Assembly: GCA_026692885.1 (NCBI GenBank)
Contig: JAPLNJ010000724.1
Coordinates: forward strand, 1 to 27,289
Length of the DNA: 27,289 nt
Source: Planctomycetota bacterium
Lineage (GTDB): Bacteria; Planctomycetota; Planctomycetia; Pirellulales; Pirellulaceae
Reading direction: 5' to 3'
Shown here: positions 7,783-14,598 of the stretch, in pieces
Position numbering within the stretch: the stretch's first letter is position 1
How the letters are laid out: every line of letters begins with the position of its first letter
The notes under the pieces: model-generated
The model's input: the letters and a program-made list of their open reading frames with translations, nothing else
The model's database searches: none
Told to the model about the DNA's origin: nothing
Made by a program: the position numbers and the translations under genes

Positions 7783-9257
7783 AGCTGCCGCAGGACGGGC
7801 AAGTGCCGGTAGTAGACCTGCAGCGTACAGACGGCCAAGGCGGTCGTGGTTAGACGCCCGCTGGCTGCGGCAAATTCGCCCCGCGGTTCCCAACTGCCAG
7901 CGGTCTCACCACTCGTCTCCTGCGTGCTGACCAGAATCTCACGCATTCGCGAGTTCCACTCGCTCCAGAGCGGACCGCCAACATGGTAGAAGACCTGCGT
8001 GGCATGATACCAGTAGTGTACGCTCGGCTGATCCGCCGCGGGCAACTGGTCAGTGGCCAAAAGTCTCAGGCCCGTGTCCAGCCCCGGACTGTTCAAATCC
8101 CAGCCCAGGTACAGTCGGCAGAGCAGGGCCTCCGCCGTCATCGTCGGCATCGGCGGGAACGCTCTTTGATAGGCGTAGACCGCTCCGTCGTGAAGCTGTA
8201 CGCCGTCCAGGAAATGGCTGGCCAACTCAAACGTATCGTCGGGCACGTCCAGATTCGCGGCGCGGGCCGTGGCCAACGCCAGCAGCACCCAGCCCAGCAC
8301 GCTGGTGTCACCGCGACGCTCGGCAACCGGGACTTCCCAACTTGAACGCCCCCCCCAGCCGCCGTCGGGATACTGCGCGCTGAGCAGAAAATCAGTGGCC
8401 TGCCGGGCCGGTTCGCTCAGTTGCGGGTCTTCCGTCAGCAGTAGGGCTTCACAGAGTGCCAGCGTGCCCTGGGCTTGAGCATACATCCCCAGATGACCAC
8501 GAGAGTCGCCACGCAAGTCGCCGTCCTTCCGCTGCCGGCTGATCAGCCAGCGCAGTCCCTGCACCAGCTCGTGCTGGTAGCGTCCGACGACATGCGTCTG
8601 ACCGGCTCCCAGGAAGGGCAACAGCGCCACCGAGGTCGCGACGGTGTCGCTGGGGACACTGCCGTCCAGTTGCCAGCAGCCAGCGGACTGTTGCTGTCGC
8701 GCCAGCCACGCCAAGCCACGGGCGACCGCGGTTTCGGTCAGCAGCGTGCCGCCCTCCCGTTGGAGCATCTGGACTCGCACTCGCGGATCGCGGCAGGCCA
8801 AGTCAACGCGTGGGGCGGCAGGCTGACGGATCTGCTGCCGCAGTTGCTGCAGATCCGGCAGCCAGGGATTGTGGCTCGAAACGAAACGCAATTCGCGCGT
8901 CTCCTGAACGGCGCTCAGCAAGGCTTCGCGAGTTGGCGGATCGTGGGTGTCGAATGTCTCCGGGACTGGCAGATCGAACGGCAGAGTGGCTGGCGGGGGT
9001 GACGCGATTTCGGTCGCGGGCGACGGTCCGTCCGTGTCGCCCGGCGCGGCGGGAGCCGACGACCGAGTATCGCCCTTGGGGGCCGAGCCAACCAGGAAGG
9101 CCGCCAGGAGGGTCAAGATCGCCAGGGTCCCGACCAGACCGATGAGCGACGGCGGCATCCGCCGGAGCGAGCGGGCAACCCGCTTACGCAGTCGGCGGAT
9201 TGGCCGCGCCGGTTTTCGGGCGACGGCGGAACGCGGGGTGCTCACTTGCGGGGACAT
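7776..9257 (-). CDS. Membrane-anchored prenyltransferase/squalene-oxidase repeat protein
   Basis: The product is 493 residues with a very basic N-terminus (residues 10-34) and one membrane helix at about 37-57, then a proline/alanine-rich linker to about 95. The rest is helical repeats of the prenyltransferase and squalene-cyclase superfamily (alpha/alpha toroid): repeated segments such as GLAWLARQQQSAGCW, GLRWLISRQRKDG and FLLSAQYPDGGWGG, each with the conserved Q...G.W. The acidic DxDD motif of squalene-hopene cyclase is not seen, so terpenoid cyclase activity is unlikely. Planctomycetes carry many such anchored repeat proteins of unknown role. It is transcribed divergently from moxR across a 139-base gap. 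The ATG at 9257 has no clear Shine-Dalgarno sequence. Confidence 0.8.
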   Translation of the reverse strand: MSPQVSTPRSAVARKPARPIRRLRKRVARSLRRMPPSLIGLVGTLAILTLLAAFLVGSAPKGDTRSSAPAAPGDTDGPSPATEIASPPPATLPFDLPVPETFDTHDPPTREALLSAVQETRELRFVSSHNPWLPDLQQLRQQIRQPAAPRVDLACRDPRVRVQMLQREGGTLLTETAVARGLAWLARQQQSAGCWQLDGSVPSDTVATSVALLPFLGAGQTHVVGRYQHELVQGLRWLISRQRKDGDLRGDSRGHLGMYAQAQGTLALCEALLLTEDPQLSEPARQATDFLLSAQYPDGGWGGRSSWEVPVAERRGDTSVLGWVLLALATARAANLDVPDDTFELASHFLDGVQLHDGAVYAYQRAFPPMPTMTAEALLCRLYLGWDLNSPGLDTGLRLLATDQLPAADQPSVHYWYHATQVFYHVGGPLWSEWNSRMREILVSTQETSGETAGSWEPRGEFAAASGRLTTTALAVCTLQVYYRHLPVLRQLP

Positions 9258-9396
9258 GGCTGCTTAGTGTACCAACTCCACGCCCACTGCGACACGGAAA
9301 GCAGACGCCTCCCCAATGGACCCACCCGCAGGCCGCAGGCTACCATAAGGGGCTTTGAATAATCCGCTTTGACCTTTGACCGCCTTGGAGCAGCCG

Positions 9397-10338
9397 ATGT
9401 CCAACGAGTTGCAGGCCGCCCTGTCCGCCTTGGATGCCAATATGCGCCGGGTGGTGCTGGGAAAGCCGGAGGTAGTGCGGATGTGCCTGGTGGCCTTGCT
9501 GGCGGGCGAGCATATTCTGTTGGAGGACGTCCCGGGCGTCGGTAAGACGCTGGTGGGCAAAGCTTTGGCCAGAAGTCTAGCTGGCGACTTCTGCCGACTG
9601 CAGTTCACGCCCGATCTACTGCCTACCGATATCGTGGGCAGCAGCTTGTTTAACTCGAAGACCTCGGAGTTCGAGTACCAACGCGGCCCGATCTTTGCCA
9701 ACGTCGTGCTGGCGGATGAGATTAACCGGGCTCCGCCGCGCACGCAAAGCGCTTTGCTCGAGGCCATGAGTGACTGCCAAGTGTCGGTAGACGGCACGAC
9801 CTATCCGCTGCCGCAGCCGTTCATCGTCATCGCCACGCAGAATCCGTTTGAGTTCGAAGGCACGTACGCCTTACCGGAGAGTCAACTGGATAGGTTCCTG
9901 CTGCGGATTTCGATGGGCTATCCCGACCGGGAAGCCGAGCGCCAGGTGTTGTCCAGCCACCGCGACGGCGAGCCCGTGAATCAATTGCAACCGGTGCTGC
10001 AGGGCGACCAAGTGTTGGAGTTGCAGCAGGCGGTGCGGCACGTGACTGTGGAGGATTCGTTGTACGATTATGTGTTGGACATCGTCGAGGCCACGCGGCG
10101 CTGCGAAGAACTGCAGGTCGGCGTCAGCACGCGCGGGGCGCTGAGTCTGTACCGGGCCGCTCAGGCGTCGGCCTTGATCGACGGCCGTACGTTTGTGACC
10201 CCCGACGATGTGAAACGGCTGACCAAGCCCGTGCTGGCCCATCGGCTGGTGATGCGCGGTTTCGTGCAAGGCGTCGGCCGCGAAGCTGCCGAAGCGGTGA
10301 TCGAACGCCTGGTCGAGGAAGTCTCCGTCCCGGCGTGA
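9397..10338 (+). CDS. MoxR family AAA+ ATPase
   Basis: The ATG at 9397 is preferred over a TTG 21 bases earlier because GGAG sits 6-7 bases before it. The 313-residue protein is a typical MoxR ATPase: Walker A DVPGVGKT (44-51), Walker B VVLADEIN (103-110, D107 and E108), sensor 1 ATQNP (147-151), and the C-terminal lid with VSTRGALSLYRAAQA. MoxR proteins act as chaperones that use ATP to activate partner proteins with VWA domains, usually encoded with a DUF58 protein. Here no DUF58 gene follows; the nearest VWA gene is 4.3 kb downstream on the same strand behind four unrelated genes. The stop codon lies within a 16-bp tandem repeat. Confidence 0.95.
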   Translation: MSNELQAALSALDANMRRVVLGKPEVVRMCLVALLAGEHILLEDVPGVGKTLVGKALARSLAGDFCRLQFTPDLLPTDIVGSSLFNSKTSEFEYQRGPIFANVVLADEINRAPPRTQSALLEAMSDCQVSVDGTTYPLPQPFIVIATQNPFEFEGTYALPESQLDRFLLRISMGYPDREAERQVLSSHRDGEPVNQLQPVLQGDQVLELQQAVRHVTVEDSLYDYVLDIVEATRRCEELQVGVSTRGALSLYRAAQASALIDGRTFVTPDDVKRLTKPVLAHRLVMRGFVQGVGREAAEAVIERLVEEVSVPA

Positions 10339-10382
10339 CCTTGGAGTGCGGTAACCTTGGAGTGCGGTGACCTTGGAGTGCG
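10335..10382. repeat. 16-bp tandem repeat containing the moxR stop codon
   Basis: Three copies of a 16-bp unit (gtgaccttggagtgcg, second copy with one change) start four bases before the end of moxR, so the TGA at 10336-10338 is part of the first copy. The array leads straight into the palindrome at 10375-10400, whose left arm has the same word. Confidence 0.85.
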
Positions 10383-10518
10383 GTGACTTGTCACCGCTTT
10401 TCAAAACGCCTGGAACACGCTTGACACCTAGCAGACCCTCGAAACCCGGCCCGCTGCCGAAACGACGCCGCTGCGTCGGTGAAGCGTAAAGGAAAGCGGT
10501 GACAAGTCACCGCACTCC
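10375..10518. repeat. Inverted pair of a 26-bp palindromic repeat
   Basis: A 26-bp sequence at 10375-10400 recurs as a perfect reverse complement at 10493-10518. Each copy has a core palindrome GCGGTGAC-TT-GTCACCGC, so each can fold alone and the two can pair with each other around a 92-base spacer. A third copy with one mismatch lies at 16887-16912. This is a dispersed intergenic repeat; the spacer shows no gene. Confidence 0.85.
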
Positions 10519-10541
10519 ACAAGTCGCGGATACCCGCTCCA

Positions 10542-10754
10542 TCAATGGGGCGCATGCTCCGTGGCGGCAAAGCCGCAAGCCTTGTGGGCACCATCGCAGA
10601 AGGGTCTATTCTTGGATTGGCCACAGCGGCACAGCGCGAACACCGGCTTGTTGGCATCCAGGGGGAAGGCCTTGCCTTCCGCGTCCAACAGCTCGACGGG
10701 ACCTTCGACCAGCAGGGGACCATTGTCTCGGATGCGAATCGTGACGGCGGACAT
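10542..10754 (-). CDS. CDGSH iron-sulfur domain protein
   Basis: This is a 70-residue single-domain protein starting at the ATG at 10754. The C-terminal half carries the full CDGSH cluster-binding signature: C42, C44, C53 and H57 in CRCGQSKNRPFCDGAH, which binds a [2Fe-2S] cluster through three cysteines and one histidine. Bacterial members are small cytoplasmic proteins thought to take part in iron-sulfur or redox handling. It stands alone, bounded by repeats on both sides, so context gives no further clue. Confidence 0.92.
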   Translation of the reverse strand: MSAVTIRIRDNGPLLVEGPVELLDAEGKAFPLDANKPVFALCRCGQSKNRPFCDGAHKACGFAATEHAPH

Positions 10755-10813
10755 GCTTGGGCTTCCTTGTGACGAAGAAGAGAGTGAGTACAAAACAGCG
10801 GGCAGACGCTTCC

Positions 10814-10887
10814 GTTGGAGTACAGCCTTCAGGCTGCCGGGGCGGGCGAAGCCCGCCGTCGACACACGCTAAAGCGTGAACTCCAAC
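10814..10887. repeat. 74-nt cloverleaf-like palindromic element
   Basis: An 8-bp closing stem (gttggagt / actccaac) encloses three perfect hairpins: 10823-10836 (6-bp stem), 10841-10857 (ggcgggc-gaa-gcccgcc, 7 bp) and 10865-10878 (cacgct-aa-agcgtg, 6 bp). The size and layout mimic a tRNA, but the loops are only 2-3 bases, with no anticodon or T-loop. It resembles a REP-like dispersed planctomycete repeat. Confidence 0.75.
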
Positions 10888-10953
10888 TTGATCGGGCTGG
10901 CTCCCGCAGGGCACGCTTCGACGCAGATAGTCTATCGCAGTTTCCGATCGCTG

Positions 10954-12237
10954 TCAGCCCGTTGGCGGCGTCGCGTCCCCAGGCGGCGGCAACACACTGC
11001 CGCGCGGCTGCCGGACGAGCCACGCCCAGAACACGGCGGTGGCCGCCAACAGCAACACGCTGACCCACTGCGAAATGCTCAGCCGCGTGCCGAACCGCCC
11101 CGGTTCGTCGCTGCGGAGCAGCTCCTCGACGATGCGTGCCATGGGATACAGCGTCAGCATCCAAGCAAACACCTCCCCATCCCAGCGGCGAAACGGATAG
11201 AAAGCCCACAGCACAAAACACAACAGGGCAGCATCCATGGCGGCGTAGATCTGAGTGGGATGGACCCGCAGGCTCCGTGGCGGGTACTGGCCCAGGACAA
11301 TCCGCACGCGGCCACGGTCGGTCTCCAGCGTCAGATCCGGCCGAGCTTTCTCCAAATAGCCGCAGGCCTCCTGGAAGCTCGGCAGCGGTTGGCCATTGAT
11401 GGCGCGCACCACGGCGCCCGTCTCCAGTCCCGCCGCCAGAGCTGGGCCGTCAGATTTCACCGACTGCACCACCGCCGCGCCGGTAATCGCCTCCGCGCCC
11501 AGGCGGAAACCGTGCAACTGGCCGAGAGCACGCTGATGCTTGTACGGGGGACTTTCTTCCGGAAAGGCGAGTCCGTAGTCACACAAACCGCCATAGCAGC
11601 AGCCGTTCATCAGGCAGCCGAGGCGTCCCAGCGCCAACCCGATCATCATCGTCGGAGCCAGGATATCCGCCATCGCCAGCACCGGCAGTCCATACCGACG
11701 CAGATACCAGTAGCCGGTGGCCGCACCGCCAAAGAATGGGCCGTACACCACCAACCCGCCTTGCGTGACATTCAGAACCGCCACGACGGTATCTGTCAGA
11801 AGATCCGCCTGAAACTGTGGCCAGTACTGGATGACGTAGAACGCCCGGGCACCGACGATCCCGCCCACGAAGATAGCGAATGACAGGCCAAAGATCACTT
11901 CGGGGTCGAGCCCCATGCGGCGGGCCGTCCGCATGCCCAGTGCCAAGCCGGCGATCACGCCCAACAGCACCATGACTCCGTAGCCCCGGATCGGCAGACC
12001 GAGCGGAGGACCAATCTCCGGTTGTTCCTCCAAATGGGGCAGCAAAAAATAGATGGCCGCCCCGATCATCGCCAACACCGGCAGGTAGCCCAGGGTGTCC
12101 GCATTCCAACCCTGCCGCCGGGCTTGCCAAACCAGCAGTCCGAGGGCCGCCACCGCCCAGCACAACAACAGCCAGCCGGGTCCGAACATCGGCCAGCCCC
12201 AAAACTCGTGCGGTATGTGGAATAAAGTTTGTCGCAT
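10954..12237 (-). CDS. lgt: Prolipoprotein diacylglyceryl transferase with PDZ insert
   Basis: This is a 427-residue multi-pass membrane protein that transfers diacylglycerol from phosphatidylglycerol to the lipobox cysteine of prolipoproteins. Family landmarks are RGYGVMVLLG (84-93), GGLVVYGPFFGG (160-171), GRLGCLMNGCCYG (204-216), HPTQIY (326-331) and the final YPMARIVEELLR. The ATG at 12237 is preceded by AGAAGAGAT. Between the NGCCYG and HPTQIY segments lies a soluble PDZ-like domain of about 75 residues (243-316; GPALAAGLETGAVVRAINGQ), absent from E. coli Lgt. At the position of E. coli His103 there is a tyrosine (Y165), so the histidine mechanism cannot be assumed. An extra N-terminal membrane region (1-70) makes it longer than the usual 260-300 residues. 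It may share a minus-strand transcript with the epimerase gene upstream. Confidence 0.85.
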   Translation of the reverse strand: MRQTLFHIPHEFWGWPMFGPGWLLLCWAVAALGLLVWQARRQGWNADTLGYLPVLAMIGAAIYFLLPHLEEQPEIGPPLGLPIRGYGVMVLLGVIAGLALGMRTARRMGLDPEVIFGLSFAIFVGGIVGARAFYVIQYWPQFQADLLTDTVVAVLNVTQGGLVVYGPFFGGAATGYWYLRRYGLPVLAMADILAPTMMIGLALGRLGCLMNGCCYGGLCDYGLAFPEESPPYKHQRALGQLHGFRLGAEAITGAAVVQSVKSDGPALAAGLETGAVVRAINGQPLPSFQEACGYLEKARPDLTLETDRGRVRIVLGQYPPRSLRVHPTQIYAAMDAALLCFVLWAFYPFRRWDGEVFAWMLTLYPMARIVEELLRSDEPGRFGTRLSISQWVSVLLLAATAVFWAWLVRQPRGSVLPPPGDATPPTG

Positions 12238-12243
12238 GGATCT

Positions 12244-12275
12244 CTTCTGCCGCTGAATGCTTCTGCCGCTGAATG
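12244..12275. repeat. Exact 16-bp direct duplication in the lgt leader
   Basis: cttctgccgctgaatg occurs twice back to back, just upstream of the lgt start on the minus strand, overlapping its probable ribosome-binding area. Confidence 0.75.
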
Positions 12276-12307
12276 ATAGCCGAACTCAGGCGGAAAGTCA
12301 TCGACAC

Positions 12308-13288
12308 TCAGTGCGGATCATATCCGTGCTCCTGGAACCATCGCCAGGCAGCTTCGATCGTCTCGCGGACAGGGCGAATTTGGTAGCCAAGTTCGGCCTG
12401 AGCCCGGGCGCTGCTGTGGTAGTGGAACTGGCCGGACATCTTCACCGCTGCGGAGTTCAAGGCCGGCTCGCGACCGGTCAGCCGGCCCCACGCATCGCCA
12501 CCGCGCGCACCGATGATCCGCATCAGCGGCCCGGCTCGGAACCACGGGGGCTTCCCACCGGTAACCTCGGCGATCAGCCGCCACAGGTCTCGAAAGGACA
12601 TCGGGTGACCGCCTAAGATGTAGTTCCTCCCGCACCGGCCACGCTCCAGGGCCGCCAGCAGGCCGTCCACGACGTCGCGCACATCGCACACCGTGGTGCC
12701 CCCGGTCGGGGCCAATGGAGTGAAGTGACGAGCGACCTGCAGCAGCATCTGCCCTGACGATGGCTTCCAATCCCACGGCCCCAACAGGAACCCTGGATTG
12801 ACGATCACGGCGTTCAGCCCTTGGGCGACGTGCTGCTGGACCACGGTCTCTGCTTCGCGCTTGGTCACCACGTAGCCGCAGGGCACCTGTCCTGCCTGCG
12901 GCGAATTTTCGTCCGCAGCTTGGTCGCGGTGGCCGATGGCCAGGGCATTGACGGTGGACACGTGCGCCAGGCGGATGTGTTCCGCGAGGGCCGCGGCCGC
13001 CACGTGCCGCGTGCCGTCCACATTGATGGCCCGTTGTTCCTCCAGTCTCGACCAGCCGATGTGCACCAGTGCGGCGGCATGGATCACGGCCGAGACGCCC
13101 TGGCACGCACGGCCTACGGATTCCGCATCACGCACGTCGCCCAGCTTGATTTCGACTGCCAAACCTGCCAAAGACCGCGGCTGGCAGTTCTTACGAACCA
13201 GCACACGCACCGCTTGGCCGCGATCCAGCAGCACTCGAATCACATTATTCCCGACCAGACCGGTTGCGCCGGTCACCAGGATGGTCAT
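12308..13288 (-). CDS. NAD(P)-dependent epimerase/reductase (extended SDR)
   Basis: The product is 326 residues with the extended short-chain dehydrogenase fold. The nucleotide-binding motif TGATGLVG is at 6-13, there is a DV acidic pair at 51-52, catalytic S111 is in HVSTVNAL, and Y139 and K143 are in YVVTK. A PGFLLGPWDW loop and a C-terminal substrate lobe follow. The closest look is to dihydroflavonol-reductase-like and hopanoid-associated HpnA-type epimerases, but no squalene-hopene cyclase or hpn neighbours are present, so the substrate is unassigned. It ends 70 bases before lgt on the same strand, and a divergent 142-base gap separates it from the GNAT gene. Confidence 0.88.
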   Translation of the reverse strand: MTILVTGATGLVGNNVIRVLLDRGQAVRVLVRKNCQPRSLAGLAVEIKLGDVRDAESVGRACQGVSAVIHAAALVHIGWSRLEEQRAINVDGTRHVAAAALAEHIRLAHVSTVNALAIGHRDQAADENSPQAGQVPCGYVVTKREAETVVQQHVAQGLNAVIVNPGFLLGPWDWKPSSGQMLLQVARHFTPLAPTGGTTVCDVRDVVDGLLAALERGRCGRNYILGGHPMSFRDLWRLIAEVTGGKPPWFRAGPLMRIIGARGGDAWGRLTGREPALNSAAVKMSGQFHYHSSARAQAELGYQIRPVRETIEAAWRWFQEHGYDPH

Positions 13289-13320
13289 CGCGGTATCCCC
13301 TTGGAACTTTCCGTCCGAGA

Positions 13321-13366
13321 ATTCGGCTCACGATCGCTAAGCCCGCTTGCAGCAAGCGGCCGAATA
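13321..13366. promoter_or_regulatory. Palindromic element in the divergent gap
   Basis: Between the divergent epimerase and GNAT genes, attcgg...ccgaat encloses an inner hairpin, ccgctt-gcagc-aagcgg (13343-13359). It could be an operator or a repeat; no matching regulator is nearby. Confidence 0.35.
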
Positions 13367-13430
13367 CAGTGTATTAACGGCATCCGCGCTACCTTTCGTT
13401 GAGCCAATACGTTTGCACAGGTCATCACGC

Positions 13431-14591
13431 ATGTCAACCTTGAAGATTCAGGCTGTCCAGTCCCGTCGGGAAAAGAAACAGTTCTTCCAGCTCCCCTGGC
13501 AGCTGTACCGCAACGATCCGAACTGGATTCCGCCGCTGCGTCAGAATCAGCTGGAGTTACTGAACTACAAGCACCATCCCTTCTACGAGCAAAATGAGAT
13601 CCAGACGTTCCTGGCTCTGCGCGACGGCCAGCCAGTCGGTCGAGTGGCGGCGATCGTCAACAACGCCCACAATCAGCAGTACGGTGAACGGCGCGGATTT
13701 TTCGGATTCTTTGAATGCATTGACGACCAGGATGTGTGTGACGGTCTGTTCGGTGCCGTGCGGGCCTGGTTCGCCGAGCGGAAAATTTTCGCCGTGCGCG
13801 GTCCCACGAATCCCTCGCTGAACTACGAGTGCGGGCTGTTAATCGACGGCTTCGACAGCCCCCCCTGGTTCATGATGACGTACAACTCGCCCTACTATGC
13901 CCGCTTGATCGAGGGCAGCGGATTTCAGAAGACCCAGGACTTGTTCGCATTCTGGGGACAAATCGAGATGTTGAAGGACCTGGACAAGAAAATGGCGTTT
14001 GTTATTGAGGAGACCAAACGCCGCTTCAAGGTGAACCTGCGCCACATGGAACGTGCACGGTTCAACCAGGAGGTACGGGTCTTCCTGGATATCTACAATC
14101 GCTCGCTGGTCGGGACCTGGGGCTTTGCGCCGATGTCGGAGGCTGAAGTCGACCACATGGCGGAATCCCTGCGGCACCTGATTGTGCCTGAGTTGACGGC
14201 GATCGCGGAAGTCGACGGTGTCCCGGTGGGCGTCACGTTTGGCCTGCTCGACTACAACCCCCGCATCAAGAAGATCGACGGGCGTTTGTTCCCCTTCGGC
14301 TTTCTTCGCCTGTTGGCTAACAAACGGGCACTGACCTCCGTGCGAATCATCGCCACGAACGTGGTGCCTGAATATCAGAAGTGGGGCTTGGGGCTGACGC
14401 TGTTGGCCAAACTGGTGCCGTCCGCGCTGGCCTGGGGCATCAAGGAAGCCGAGTTTTCTTGGGTGGCCGAGAGCAACCACCTGTCCTACAAGTCCCTGAA
14501 ACGCGGCGGTGCCAAAATAACCAAGTCGTACCGGATCTACGACTGGGAGGCCCCCGCTTCGCCAGACGGCAGGCCGGCCGAAGTGAACTGA
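13431..14591 (+). CDS. GNAT-like acyltransferase family protein
   Basis: The product is 386 residues from the ATG at 13431; the longer frame to 13347 uses a TTG and lacks similar-looking sequence. Conserved-looking blocks are FFQLPWQLYRNDPNWIPP (residues 17-34), RVAAIVNN, a GPTNPS segment and, near the C-terminus, a region ending in FSWVAESNHLSYKSLKRGG that reads like the acetyl-CoA-binding end of a GNAT fold. I know this family only as uncharacterised N-acetyltransferase-like proteins found in several phyla. The TGA ends 7 bases before the GTG of the VWA gene, so the two are probably co-transcribed and translationally coupled. Its substrate is unknown. Confidence 0.75.
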   Translation: MSTLKIQAVQSRREKKQFFQLPWQLYRNDPNWIPPLRQNQLELLNYKHHPFYEQNEIQTFLALRDGQPVGRVAAIVNNAHNQQYGERRGFFGFFECIDDQDVCDGLFGAVRAWFAERKIFAVRGPTNPSLNYECGLLIDGFDSPPWFMMTYNSPYYARLIEGSGFQKTQDLFAFWGQIEMLKDLDKKMAFVIEETKRRFKVNLRHMERARFNQEVRVFLDIYNRSLVGTWGFAPMSEAEVDHMAESLRHLIVPELTAIAEVDGVPVGVTFGLLDYNPRIKKIDGRLFPFGFLRLLANKRALTSVRIIATNVVPEYQKWGLGLTLLAKLVPSALAWGIKEAEFSWVAESNHLSYKSLKRGGAKITKSYRIYDWEAPASPDGRPAEVN

Positions 14592-14598
14592 GCAGATT

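Noticed and set aside
10814..10887. Possible tRNA gene because of size and cloverleaf shape
   Set aside because: The loops are only 2-3 bases, so there is no anticodon loop, T-loop or CCA-type end; it is a repeat-like structure instead.
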